DNA of 11,954 bases, taken from NCBI GenBank assembly GCA_036824045.1, contig DAITAZ010000064.1, forward strand, positions 1-11,954. The letters are read 5' to 3'. Source of the DNA: DAITAZ01 sp036824045. GTDB taxonomy: Bacteria; Pseudomonadota; Gammaproteobacteria; Burkholderiales; Rhodocyclaceae. The translations under genes were made by a program, and so were the position numbers. The notes beneath the pieces are model-generated. The model did not search any database and was not told where the DNA came from. It saw only the letters and a program-made list of their open reading frames with translations. Shown here one piece after another: positions 1-7,514 of the stretch (positions are counted from its first letter, which is position 1; each line of letters begins with the position of its first letter).

Positions 1-2
1 CC

Positions 3-1304
3 ATGGCCCAGGGCATCAACGCCATGGTGGCCGGCCATATCAACGTCAAGAAGAAAGCCATGGCCTGCATCCGCGAGTTCGGTGAGGGCAATCTGGAAGC
101 GCAACTGGAACTGTTCCCGGGCAAGAAACGTTTTATCAACGACAACGTGGAACAGGTTCGGACCAACATCCGCGCCCTGATCGAAGACACCCGCAAGCTC
201 GCCGAGGCAGCCGTCGCCGGCCGGCTCGATGTGCGGGCCGATGCGGGCCGCCACAAGGGCGACTTCCGCCGCATCGTGGAGGGCGTCAACGGCACCATGG
301 ACGCCATGGTGGCTCCGGTCACCGAGTCCATCCACATCATGTCGGCGGTGGAGCGGGGTGATCTCACCCGGGCCATGACCGGGCAGTATCAGGGCCGGTT
401 CCTGGAGCTGAAATCGTCCATCAACGGTACGCTGACCAAGCTTTCGGAAGTGATTGCCGAAGTCCGCGGCACCGCGGATGCCATCTCCAGCGCCTCCGAA
501 GAGGTCAGCGCCACCGCCCAGAGCCTGTCCCAGTCCGCCAGCGAACAGGCGGCGAGCGTGGAGGAAACCTCCGCCTCGGTGGAAGAGATGTCCGCCTCGG
601 TGAGCCAGAACAGCGAAAACGCCAAGCTGACCGACACCATGGCCACCCAGGCGGCCCGGGAAGCCGTGGAGGGAGGCAAGGCGGTGCGGGAGACGGTGAC
701 CGCGATGAAGAGCATTGCCGAAAAGATCGGCATCATCGACGACATCGCCTACCAGACCAATCTGCTCGCCCTCAACGCGGCGATCGAGGCAGCCCGGGCG
801 GGCGAACACGGCAAGGGCTTCGCCGTGGTGGCCGCCGAGGTGCGCAAGCTGGCCGAGCGCAGCCAGGTGGCCGCCCAGGAAATCTCGGAAACCGCCAAGG
901 GCAGCGTGGCCCTGGCAGAACGGGCCGGCCAGTTGCTCGACACCATCGTGCCCAGCATCACCAAGACGTCCGATCTGGTGCAGGAGATCGCCTCCGCCTC
1001 GGAGGAGCAGACTTCCGGCGTGCATCAGATCAACGGTGCCATGAGCCAGTTGAGCCAGGCCACCCAGCAAAACGCCTCGGCTTCGGAAGAACTGGCGGCC
1101 ACCGCCGAGGAAATGAGCGGCCAGGCCGGCCAGTTGCAGCAGAGCATGAGCTTCTTCACCGTCGCGGCCAGCCGCCCGGCGATGGAACGCGCGCCACTGG
1201 CTCGCTCCGCCCCCATGAGCATGCCCATGCGTGCGGCCGGCGGGAGCCGGGGCGGCTTCCCGGCGCCCATGCAGGAGAGTGACTTCGTGGTGTTCGAGGG
1301 GTAA
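3..1304 (+). CDS. Methyl-accepting chemotaxis protein (5'-truncated by window edge)
   Basis: Chemoreceptor that signals to the CheA-CheW array. The reading frame is open to the left edge and the ATG at 3 has no visible ribosome site, so the sensor part lies outside the window and this ATG is probably internal. Residues about 13-150 are HAMP-like, with two similar blocks (KGDFRRIVEGVNGTMDAM and QGRFLELKSSINGTLTKL). Residues about 155-385 are the coiled-coil signalling domain, with the conserved tip at about 244-287 (AYQTNLLALNAAIEAARAGE). Likely methylated glutamates lie seven residues apart at 181/188/195 and in the same register at 335/363/370. All are encoded as Glu, so these sites need no CheD deamidation. 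An Ala/Pro/Met-rich linker (about 388-426) leads to a terminal tether motif. It is the first visible gene of the che operon; cheW starts 6 nt after its stop. Confidence 0.95.
   Translation: MAQGINAMVAGHINVKKKAMACIREFGEGNLEAQLELFPGKKRFINDNVEQVRTNIRALIEDTRKLAEAAVAGRLDVRADAGRHKGDFRRIVEGVNGTMDAMVAPVTESIHIMSAVERGDLTRAMTGQYQGRFLELKSSINGTLTKLSEVIAEVRGTADAISSASEEVSATAQSLSQSASEQAASVEETSASVEEMSASVSQNSENAKLTDTMATQAAREAVEGGKAVRETVTAMKSIAEKIGIIDDIAYQTNLLALNAAIEAARAGEHGKGFAVVAAEVRKLAERSQVAAQEISETAKGSVALAERAGQLLDTIVPSITKTSDLVQEIASASEEQTSGVHQINGAMSQLSQATQQNASASEELAATAEEMSGQAGQLQQSMSFFTVAASRPAMERAPLARSAPMSMPMRAAGGSRGGFPAPMQESDFVVFEG
1281..1295 (+). other. CheR/CheB tether pentapeptide encoded at the receptor C-terminus
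   Basis: Codes for D-F-V-V-F (residues 427-431), followed only by E-G. It fits the x-aromatic-x-x-aromatic form of the C-terminal pentapeptide that recruits CheR and sometimes CheB to receptors (NWETF in enterobacterial Tar/Tsr). It sits at the end of a flexible linker of about 40 residues, as expected for a tether. Binding is inferred; the core Trp of the enterobacterial motif is Phe here. Confidence 0.6.
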
Positions 1305-1309
1305 GCGCC

Positions 1310-1852
1310 ATGGCCACCCTACTGAACGCCCCGGCCCGGGCCAGCGATGAAGACCCCCGGCAATACCTGATCTTCACCCTGGACGGGGAATCGCTCGCGG
1401 TGGAAACCCTGAGCGTGAAGGAGATCATCGAATACGGCCACGTCACCACCGTACCGATGATGCCCGCCTGCATCCGGGGGGTGATCAACCTGCGCGGCAC
1501 GGTGGTGCCGGTGATGGACCTGAAAGCCCGCTTCAGGCGGGGCAGCACGGCCATCACCCGCCGCTCCTGCATCGTCATCGTGGAACTGGGCGAGGAAAGC
1601 GAGCAGCAGCTCATCGGCGTGGTGGTGGACGCGGTGAGCGAGGTGCTGGAGATTCCCGCCAGCCAGATCGAGCCTCCGCCCGCCTTTGGCGCCCACATGC
1701 GCAGCGATTTCATCCGCGGCATGGGCAAGGTCGGCGGGCAGTTCGTGGTGCTGCTGGAGCCCGACCGGGTGCTGGCCCTGGACGAGCTGTCCGAGCTTGC
1801 CCTGGACGCCCAGGCCGCCCAGGCCGCCAGCGCTCCGGCACTGGCGGCCTGA
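1310..1852 (+). CDS. cheW: Chemotaxis coupling protein CheW
   Basis: Adaptor that links chemoreceptors to the CheA kinase at the cytoplasmic face of the membrane. The 180 residues form a single CheW domain (about 17-160). Typical strands are visible: QYLIFTLDGESLAV, then VPMMPACIRGVINLRGTVVPV with the conserved GVINLRG turn, and LIGVVVDAVSEVLEI near the end. The last 20 or so residues are an alanine-rich tail that lengthens the protein slightly beyond a usual CheW. The start is supported by GAGGGG at 1296-1301, 8 nt upstream, overlapping the end of the receptor gene. cheR begins 17 nt after the stop, so the gene is within the operon. Confidence 0.96.
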   Translation: MATLLNAPARASDEDPRQYLIFTLDGESLAVETLSVKEIIEYGHVTTVPMMPACIRGVINLRGTVVPVMDLKARFRRGSTAITRRSCIVIVELGEESEQQLIGVVVDAVSEVLEIPASQIEPPPAFGAHMRSDFIRGMGKVGGQFVVLLEPDRVLALDELSELALDAQAAQAASAPALAA

Positions 1853-1869
1853 GCCGCGCGCCCCAGGCC

Positions 1870-2700
1870 ATGTTCCCCGCCAGCGCCGTCCTTGCCGATG
1901 CCCCCCGCCTGCAGGACCGGGAGTTCGCCCAGTTTCGCGACTTCATCCATCAGGCCGCGGGCATCAACCTGAGCGATGCCAAAAAACCGCTGGTGGTGAG
2001 CCGCCTGACGCGGCGGCTCAAGCACCACGGGCTGGAGAGTTTCGGCGACTACTTCCAGTTGCTGCAGCGGGACGGTGCCGAACGGCAAATGGCGGTGGAC
2101 CTGCTCACCACCAACGAAACGTATTTCTTCCGCGAGCCCAAGCACTTCGATTTCCTGCGCGAAGAAATCCTCCCCAGCCTGCGCGGCCGCAGTGGCCTGC
2201 GCATCTGGAGCGGCGCCTGCTCCAGCGGCGCCGAGCCCTACACCATCGCCATGGTGCTGGCCGACACCCTGGGTCACCACAACTGGGAGATCGTCGCCTC
2301 GGACATCAGCACCCGGGTACTGGAAACCGCCCGGGCGGGCCATTACCCGCAGGACCTGCTGCGCGGCATCCCCCGGGAGATGCTGCGCAAGTTCTGTCTC
2401 AAGGGCACCGGCCCCCAGGAAGGCACCTTCCTGATCACCCGCGCGCTACGGGAGCGGGTGCGCTTCGCACACATCAACCTGACCGCTCCCCTGCCCCAGC
2501 TTGGCAGCTTCGACGTGATCTTCCTGCGCAACGTGATGATCTATTTCGATGCCGCCACCAAGCGCCAGGTGGTGGGGCGCATGCTGCCCCAGCTTAAACC
2601 CGGCGGCTATTTCCTGGTCAGCCAGTCGGAAAGCCTCAATGGCGTCACCGAAGCCCTGACCCTGGTGCGCCCTTCCATTTACCGCAAGCCCGATGCGTAA
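1870..2700 (+). CDS. cheR: Chemotaxis protein methyltransferase CheR
   Basis: Uses S-adenosylmethionine to methylate receptor glutamates and so adapts the array. In the 276 residues the N-terminal helical domain covers about 15-75. TNETYFFRE is at 81-89, the SAM-binding loop WSGACSSGAEPY at 113-124, ASDIS at 143-147 and NVMIYFD at 221-227. The beta-subdomain inserted at about 155-195 contains KGTGPQEG. As I recall the sequence, this aligns without gaps with the tether-binding KGTGPHEG-type stretch of enterobacterial CheR, which suggests it docks on the receptor pentapeptide. The start lacks a clear ribosome site but lies just after cheW. The end overlaps cheD by 8 nt, implying translational coupling. 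Confidence 0.96.
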   Translation: MFPASAVLADAPRLQDREFAQFRDFIHQAAGINLSDAKKPLVVSRLTRRLKHHGLESFGDYFQLLQRDGAERQMAVDLLTTNETYFFREPKHFDFLREEILPSLRGRSGLRIWSGACSSGAEPYTIAMVLADTLGHHNWEIVASDISTRVLETARAGHYPQDLLRGIPREMLRKFCLKGTGPQEGTFLITRALRERVRFAHINLTAPLPQLGSFDVIFLRNVMIYFDAATKRQVVGRMLPQLKPGGYFLVSQSESLNGVTEALTLVRPSIYRKPDA

Positions 2701-3211
2701 GCCCGACTGCGTCATCGAGATCTTCCTGCGCCCGGGGGAACTCTACTTCGGCGACCACTACACCCGGATCCGCACCGTGCTGGGCTCCTGCGTGTCGCTG
2801 GTGTTCTGGCACCCGACCCGGCTGCTGGGCGGCATGTGCCACTACATGCTCCCCGGCCGGGCCAGCCGCCACCCGGCCCAGCCGCTGGACGGCCGCTATG
2901 GCGATGAAGCCATCGAGCTGATACTGGCCGAGATCCGGGCGGCGGGCGCCCACCCCCGGGAGTTCCGGGTCCGCGTCTTCGGTGGCGCCGACATGTTCCC
3001 CGGGATCAAGAAGCGCGAGCCGGTGATGATCGGACGCAAGAACGTGGAAGCGGCCCGCCAGATGATCGAAGCCCATCAGCTGCATTGCTCCGCCGCCCAC
3101 GTGGAAGGCACCGGGCACCGCAACCTGTTGTTCGACGTCTGGAACGGCCGGGTGACGATGAAGATGGCCGCCGCCGGGCTGGAAGGTGAAGCGGACCAGG
3201 AGGCCGCCTGA
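2693..3211 (+). CDS. cheD: Chemoreceptor glutamine deamidase CheD
   Basis: Deamidates specific receptor glutamines to glutamates, making new methylation sites; in some species it also binds CheC. The 172 residues cover the whole family length. The catalytic Cys is C33 in TVLGSCV, the His is H50 in GGMCHYMLP, and T28 is the likely third residue. Other family marks are VFGGADMF (95-102), IGRKNVEA (113-120) and the VEGTGHR segment (137-143). The start codon lies inside the 3' end of cheR (8-nt overlap), so translation is probably coupled. The visible receptor has no Gln at its in-register methylation positions, so other receptors are the likelier substrates. An acidic tail (about 163-172) is unremarkable. 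Confidence 0.95.
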   Translation: MRKPDCVIEIFLRPGELYFGDHYTRIRTVLGSCVSLVFWHPTRLLGGMCHYMLPGRASRHPAQPLDGRYGDEAIELILAEIRAAGAHPREFRVRVFGGADMFPGIKKREPVMIGRKNVEAARQMIEAHQLHCSAAHVEGTGHRNLLFDVWNGRVTMKMAAAGLEGEADQEAA

Positions 3212-3246
3212 CACATGGCTACGCCACGCCCCACCGGGAGAGAACG

Positions 3247-4296
3247 ATGAGCATCAAGGTCATGATCGTCGATGACTCCGCCGTGGTCCGACAAGTCCTG
3301 ACGTCGGTACTGAACGGAGCGCCGGGGGTCACCGTCACCGGCACCGCGCCAGATCCGGTGTTCGCCCTCGAAAAAATGAAGCAGGACTGGCCTGACGTGA
3401 TCGTGCTGGACGTGGAGATGCCGCGCATGGACGGGGTGACCTTCCTGCGCAAGATCATGGCCGAACGCCCGACGCCGGTCGTGATCTGCTCCACGCTCAC
3501 CGAGCAAGGTGCCGAAACCACCATGCAGGCGTTGGCGGCAGGCGCGGCGGGCATCGTCACCAAGCCGCGCATCGGGCTCAAGACGTTCCTGCAGGAAGCC
3601 AGCAACGACATCATCCACGCGGTACGCGCGGCCAGCCGCGCCAACCCGGCGCGGCTCAACCGGCGCCCGCTGGCCCAGATCCAGCCCCAGGCAGCCCCGG
3701 CGCCGCAGGCTGGCAGGGCCTTGCAGCGCACCACCGACCGGGTGGTGGCGATCGGCACCTCCACCGGCGGCACCCAGGCGCTGGAGGCGGTACTGACCCA
3801 CCTGCCGGCCATGTCGCCGGGCATCGTGGTGGTCCAGCACATGCCGGAGAAGTTCACCGCCCTGTTCGCACAGCGGCTGGACAACCTGTGCGCCATGAGC
3901 GTGCGCGAGGCCCAGGATGGCGACCGGGTCATGCCCGGCCGGGTGCTGATCGCCCCCGGGGGCCGCCACATGCAGCTCAAGCGCAGCGGCGCCCAGTATC
4001 ACGTGGAAGTGCGCGACGGCCCGGTGGTCAACCGGCACCGGCCCTCGGTGGATGTGCTGTTCCGCTCGGTGGCGGAGGCGGCGGGCCAGAACGCCCTGGG
4101 CATCATCATGACCGGCATGGGCGACGACGGCGCCCGGGGCCTGCTGCAGATGCGTCAGGCCGGCGCCCAGACCGTGGCGGAGGACGAAGCCTCCTGCGTC
4201 GTGTTCGGCATGCCCAAAGAGGCGATCCGCCTCGGGGCCGCAGCCGAGGTCATGCCGCTGGACCACATTCCCCAGCGCATCCTGCGTTTTAACTAG
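3247..4296 (+). CDS. cheB: Chemotaxis response regulator, protein-glutamate methylesterase/glutaminase CheB
   Basis: Removes receptor methyl groups, and may deamidate glutamines, when phosphorylated by CheA. The 349 residues show the normal two-domain layout. The receiver (about 3-125) has the acidic pair D9/D10, phospho-acceptor D55 in IVLDVEMP and K106. A Gln/Pro/Ala linker covers about 137-160. The methylesterase (about 164-349) has S172 in GTSTGG, H198 in VVQHMP and D294 in MTGMGDDGA as the catalytic triad. The start has a good ribosome site, GGGAGA at 3236-3241, 5 nt upstream. It is separated from cheD by 35 nt and is the last operon gene. Its stop codon lies inside the 3' end of the convergent lyase gene, leaving no intergenic terminator. 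Confidence 0.97.
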   Translation: MSIKVMIVDDSAVVRQVLTSVLNGAPGVTVTGTAPDPVFALEKMKQDWPDVIVLDVEMPRMDGVTFLRKIMAERPTPVVICSTLTEQGAETTMQALAAGAAGIVTKPRIGLKTFLQEASNDIIHAVRAASRANPARLNRRPLAQIQPQAAPAPQAGRALQRTTDRVVAIGTSTGGTQALEAVLTHLPAMSPGIVVVQHMPEKFTALFAQRLDNLCAMSVREAQDGDRVMPGRVLIAPGGRHMQLKRSGAQYHVEVRDGPVVNRHRPSVDVLFRSVAEAAGQNALGIIMTGMGDDGARGLLQMRQAGAQTVAEDEASCVVFGMPKEAIRLGAAAEVMPLDHIPQRILRFN

Positions 4297-5455
4297 GGGC
4301 GGTCAGGGCGCGGGCCATCCGCGCCAGGGCTTGCTCCAGCCGGGCCCGGGGACAGCCGAAATTCAGGCGCACAAAGCCCGGCAAGCCAAAATCCCGGCCG
4401 TCGGAAAGCAGCACCCCATGGGCCTCGAAGTGCTCGGCGGCATTGCCCACGCCGGAACGGGCCAGCCAGTCGCGGCAGTCGATCCAGGCCAGGTAGGTGG
4501 CTTCCACCGGGCTCATCCGCAGACCGGGCAACCCGGCCACCCGGGCGGCCAGCCAGTCCCGGTTGCCGCGCAGGGCGTCCAGCAGCGCAGCCCGCCAGGG
4601 CCCGCCTTCCCGGTAGGCCACCTCCGTCGCCACCAGCCCCAGCACCCCCACATGCGGAACGATGCCCCGCATCTGCCGAAGATAGGCGCGGCGCAATGCC
4701 GGGTCGGGGATGATGGCAAAGGCGCAGTAGAGCGCGGGGATGTTCCAGGTCTTGGAAGGCGCCATGAGGGTAATGGAGCGGCGGGCAGCGGCCTCGCCCA
4801 AACTGGCGAAAGGCAGGTGCTCCAGGCCCGGCTCCAGCACCAGCCCACAGTGAATCTCGTCCGAGCACACCACCAGATCGTGCGCCTCGGCCACGGCCAG
4901 CAGGCGGGTCAGTTCATCCCGGTTGAAGACCCGGCCGACCGGATTGTGGGGCTGGCACAGCATGAGCAGCCGGCTGCGGGTGGTGATGGCCGCCTCCAGC
5001 GCCGGCCAGTCCCAACCCCAGCGCCCGTCCCGTTCCGCCAGGGGCACGGCCTGCAGCACCCGGTCGCTGTTGGCCGGCGCGGTCAGGAAGGGCGGGTACA
5101 CCGGCGTGGCGGTGAGCACGCCGTCGCCCGGCGCACCCACGGCGCGGCAGGCAAGATTGAAGCCCGTCACCACCCCCGGCAGCCACACCAGCCATTCGGG
5201 CTGCACGCGCCAGCAATGGTCGCGGGCGATCCCCTCCACCACCGCATCCACCAGGCTGGGCCAGGGGTCGGCATAGCCAAAGACGCCGTGGGCCACCCGG
5301 GCCTGGAGGGCCGCCAGCACAGGGGGCGGCGCGGCAAAATCCATGTCCGCCACCCACAGGGGAATGACATCGCGACCGGCCACCCGGCGCCATTTCATGC
5401 TGTCGGTGCCGGAGCGGTCGGGCGCGGCGTCGAAATCGAAGGCGGAAGGCGTCAT
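4289..5455 (-). CDS. patB: PatB/MalY-type PLP-dependent C-S lyase (cystathionine beta-lyase-like aminotransferase fold)
   Basis: Fold-type I PLP enzyme that probably cleaves C-S bonds of cystathionine or cysteine conjugates in the cytoplasm. The 388 residues carry the subfamily opening IPLWVADMDF (31-40), GVVTGFN (94-100), PVYPPF (118-123), the PLP-contacting N171 in CQPHNPVGRVF, D199 in SDEIH, Schiff-base K235 in APSKTWNIP, and carboxylate-binding R363 in VRLNFGCPR. No signal peptide. The start has GAGGT at 5461-5465, 5 nt upstream. The gene lies 42 nt after rlmJ on the same strand, so cotranscription is likely. It converges on cheB with an 8-bp overlap. MalY, PatB and generic aminotransferase labels cannot be separated from sequence alone; the exact substrate is unknown. 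Confidence 0.9.
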   Translation of the reverse strand: MTPSAFDFDAAPDRSGTDSMKWRRVAGRDVIPLWVADMDFAAPPPVLAALQARVAHGVFGYADPWPSLVDAVVEGIARDHCWRVQPEWLVWLPGVVTGFNLACRAVGAPGDGVLTATPVYPPFLTAPANSDRVLQAVPLAERDGRWGWDWPALEAAITTRSRLLMLCQPHNPVGRVFNRDELTRLLAVAEAHDLVVCSDEIHCGLVLEPGLEHLPFASLGEAAARRSITLMAPSKTWNIPALYCAFAIIPDPALRRAYLRQMRGIVPHVGVLGLVATEVAYREGGPWRAALLDALRGNRDWLAARVAGLPGLRMSPVEATYLAWIDCRDWLARSGVGNAAEHFEAHGVLLSDGRDFGLPGFVRLNFGCPRARLEQALARMARALTAPS

Positions 5456-5497
5456 GGCGAACCTCGGGGTGACCTGGCGGAAGGCAGAAGCCGGGCT

Positions 5498-6493
5498 TTA
5501 CGCCGGGCGCGGTTTACGCGGGCGGGCCCCGGAGCCCGCCGTAGCGGGCCGAGCCGGCACGGCGGACCGCTGCGATGCGGCGTTGCGATTGGCCGAAACC
5601 GGCGCGCGGCGGGCCAGTTGAGCGGGTGCCACCGCCCCCGGCCCCTCCCCCCCGGCGCCTTGTTCCACCAGGAAACCGGCGGCCGCGTCCTGGCCGAGCA
5701 CGGAAACCAGATAGGGCATCACCGCATCCAGGGTCTCCGCCAAGGTCCACGGCGGGTTGAGGATGAACATGCCACTGCCGGTCATCCCGAAGCCGTCCTC
5801 CTCCGGAGCCTTCACCGTCAGGCTCACGTTCAGCCAATCCTTGGCCGGCAGGCGCTTGAGCTTGGCTACCAGTTGCGCCACCTCCGGCCGGCGCAACAGG
5901 GGATACCACACCAGATAGGTGCCGGTGGCAAAGCGGGTCAACGCGTCCTTGAGCGCCACCACCACCCGCTGGTAGTCCTGCTTCTGCTCGTAGGAAGGGT
6001 CGATCAGCACTGCCGCGCGGCGGGGCGGTGGCGGCAACAGGGCTTTCAATCCGGCAAACCCGTCGCCGCCCTGCACCATCGCCCGGCTGCCGAAATCCCG
6101 GAACTGCCGCTCCAGCGCCGGCAGATCGGAACTGTGCATCTCAAAAAGGCGCAAACGGCACGGGGGCGCCAACACTTTTTCGGCCACCAGCGGCGAGCCC
6201 GGATAGAGACGCAGCGTGCCCCCGGGGTTCACCGCCCGCACCTGGTCCACGTAATCGGCCAGCGGAGCTGGCAGATCCTTGCGCGTCCACAACCGGCGGA
6301 TGCCCGTCTCGGCCTCCCCGTTCTGGGTGGCGTAGCCCCGATCCAGAGCGTAACAGCCCGCCCCGGCGTGGGTGTCGATGTAGAAGAACGGTTTGTCCTT
6401 CTGCCCCAGGTAGCGCAGCACCTGCACAAGCACGAAGTGTTTCAGCACGTCGGCGTGGTTGCCGGCATGAAAGGCGTGGCGATAGCTGAGCAT
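5498..6493 (-). CDS. rlmJ: 23S rRNA (adenine(2030)-N(6))-methyltransferase RlmJ with C-terminal extension
   Basis: Methylates A2030 of 23S rRNA (E. coli numbering) using SAM. I chose the start at 6493 because the protein then opens with MLSYRHAFHAGNHADVLKH, the invariant family N-terminus; the frame stays open to 6586, but the extra residues look non-coding. The 331 residues include the SAM loop DTHAGAG (40-46), the catalytic DPSYE (165-169; DPPYE in E. coli) and GSGMFILNPPW (239-249). E. coli RlmJ is about 280 residues. Here the last 55 or so (from about 277) are a low-complexity Gly/Ala/Pro/Arg tail ending in a basic run, perhaps an RNA-binding extension. There is no clear ribosome site, but a plausible -10 lies upstream. 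The lyase gene follows. Confidence 0.95.
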   Translation of the reverse strand: MLSYRHAFHAGNHADVLKHFVLVQVLRYLGQKDKPFFYIDTHAGAGCYALDRGYATQNGEAETGIRRLWTRKDLPAPLADYVDQVRAVNPGGTLRLYPGSPLVAEKVLAPPCRLRLFEMHSSDLPALERQFRDFGSRAMVQGGDGFAGLKALLPPPPRRAAVLIDPSYEQKQDYQRVVVALKDALTRFATGTYLVWYPLLRRPEVAQLVAKLKRLPAKDWLNVSLTVKAPEEDGFGMTGSGMFILNPPWTLAETLDAVMPYLVSVLGQDAAAGFLVEQGAGGEGPGAVAPAQLARRAPVSANRNAASQRSAVPARPATAGSGARPRKPRPA

Positions 6494-6522
6494 GGGAGAA
6501 CCAGATTGGCGTCGAAGGCGGG

Positions 6523-6528
6523 ATTCTA
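6523..6528 (-). promoter_or_regulatory. Candidate -10 element for rlmJ
   Basis: TAGAAT on the minus strand, five of six matches to TATAAT. It would place the transcript start about 20-25 nt before the rlmJ ATG. I see no good -35 at the usual distance, so this is a moderate call. Confidence 0.4.
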
Positions 6529-6599
6529 ACCGGGGAGGGAGAGCCCCCGGTGTTTCCGGTGCGCGGGCGGGCGGCGGGCTCGCCACAGCGCCGTGACGC

Positions 6600-6624
6600 C
6601 TTGGCTACACGCTTGCCCGCCAAG
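6600..6624. promoter_or_regulatory. Inverted repeat CTTGGC-N13-GCCAAG upstream of the FNR-type gene, possible operator
   Basis: A perfect 6-bp inverted repeat (6600-6605 and 6619-6624) in the rlmJ/regulator divergent region, 40-64 nt before the regulator's ATG. It covers a weak promoter-like pair (TTGGCT at 6601, TATGCG at 6625, 18-nt spacing), so a protein bound here could control the regulator gene, perhaps by autoregulation. It does not match the FNR consensus TTGAT-N4-ATCAA. Confidence 0.35.
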
Positions 6625-6663
6625 TATGCGAGGATAGCCCCACAAAGAACCTCTCCCCCGCCC

Positions 6664-7380
6664 ATGGCCCATTCCCGCGCCTTATCCATCGCCAACCCGG
6701 CTCGCCACCACGGCCCACCCGTTTGCACCACCTGCCCGATCCGGGAGCAAGACCTGTTCGCCGCCCTGGTGGACGATGCCGTCGGCCCGCTGGCGCAAGT
6801 GGTCGAACAAAGCGCGATGGAAGCCGGCGCGCTGCTCCATCATGCCGGTCAGGCAGGCACGTGGATTTCGACCCTGCAGCGGGGTGCGATCAAGCTCTCG
6901 CAAGTGCTGCCGGACGGTACCCAGCGCATCGTGCGCCTGCTGCGGCCCGGTGATGTGCTGGGCCTGGAACTGCTGGTGGAAGGCCGCTTCCAGCATACGG
7001 CGCAGAGCATCGTTCCCAGCACTGTCTGCCGGATCGCCGTGGCCACCTTGCGGGCGGCGGCCGATTCGGACCCCGCCAAGTTCCAGGCGCTGATGCAGCG
7101 CTGGCAGCAGAACCTGGAAGAAGCGGACTACGTGATCACCTACCTCTCGACGGGGTCGGCGCGGTCGCGCATCGCACGGCTGATGCTGCACCTGGAAGAC
7201 CCCCATGCCCCCGGGCACTGCATGGCGCTGTCCCGCGACGACATGGGCGCGCTGCTGGGCATCACCTCGGAAACCGCCAGCCGTGTCATGGCCGAGTTCA
7301 AGCGACTGGAATGGGTCACGGAAGGCAACGGCAGTCTTCAATTGAACCTCCCTGCCCTGCGCGCAGCGGCCAACGACTGA
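6664..7380 (+). CDS. Crp/Fnr-family transcriptional regulator, FNR-like with an incomplete cysteine set
   Basis: Cytoplasmic DNA-binding regulator. I start it at 6664, giving 238 residues, normal for the family; the frame is open from 6550, but that would overlap the rlmJ promoter region with Arg/Pro-rich sequence. An N-terminal C21-x2-C24 precedes the sensor domain (about 35-130), with GDVLGLELL at 97-105 and C122 in STVCRIAV. The helix-turn-helix at about 190-218 reads SRDDMGALLGITSETASRV. Its recognition helix has E203-x2-S206-R207, the E-xx-SR pattern that in FNR reads TTGAT half-sites. The cAMP-contacting Arg-Ser of CRP is replaced by His-Thr (about 111-112), so cAMP sensing is unlikely. 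C21, C24 and C122 align with E. coli FNR C20, C23 and C122; the C29 position is D30. Stands alone, divergent from rlmJ. Confidence 0.88.
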   Translation: MAHSRALSIANPARHHGPPVCTTCPIREQDLFAALVDDAVGPLAQVVEQSAMEAGALLHHAGQAGTWISTLQRGAIKLSQVLPDGTQRIVRLLRPGDVLGLELLVEGRFQHTAQSIVPSTVCRIAVATLRAAADSDPAKFQALMQRWQQNLEEADYVITYLSTGSARSRIARLMLHLEDPHAPGHCMALSRDDMGALLGITSETASRVMAEFKRLEWVTEGNGSLQLNLPALRAAAND

Positions 7381-7480
7381 TCCGCCCACCTCCGCCCGCG
7401 GTCTGGCAACTCCCCTTCCCGCCACGCAGGGCATCCCCCCCGGGTTGCCACGCCGGCATTCCGGATATGCGACTGCGTTT

Positions 7481-7510
7481 TGTCAGTGTCTTGTTCGGGC
7501 AAACCTGACA
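7481..7510. promoter_or_regulatory. Inverted repeat TGTCAG-N18-CTGACA, possible operator
   Basis: Perfect 6-bp arms at 7481-7486 and 7505-7510, with a smaller nested TTG-N6-CAA inside (7491-7502). It lies just upstream of the candidate promoter at 7515-7543, where an activator or repressor might bind. There is no U-tract, so it is a poor terminator for the preceding gene. Confidence 0.35.
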
Positions 7511-7514
7511 CCAT

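Noticed and set aside
1156..2343. Minus-strand open frame of 395 codons across the receptor end, cheW and cheR
   Set aside because: Antisense shadow of three well-supported genes; no domain recognisable and it spans their boundaries.
3076..4266. Minus-strand open frame of 396 codons opposite cheD/cheB
   Set aside because: His/Arg/Gly-rich antisense shadow; cheB motifs on the plus strand are unambiguous.
4331..6529. Very long plus-strand open frame (732 codons) antisense to the lyase and rlmJ genes
   Set aside because: It is composed of His/Gln/Pro/Gly/Arg-rich low-complexity sequence typical of the antisense frame of GC-rich genes, while both minus-strand genes have clear family motifs and starts.
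6550..6663. 38-residue N-terminal extension of the FNR-type regulator
   Set aside because: Arg/Pro-rich, overlaps the rlmJ promoter region, and the shorter 238-residue form matches the family length and cysteine spacing.
7481..7510. Rho-independent terminator after the FNR-type gene
   Set aside because: Arms are short with an 18-nt spacer and no T-run follows.
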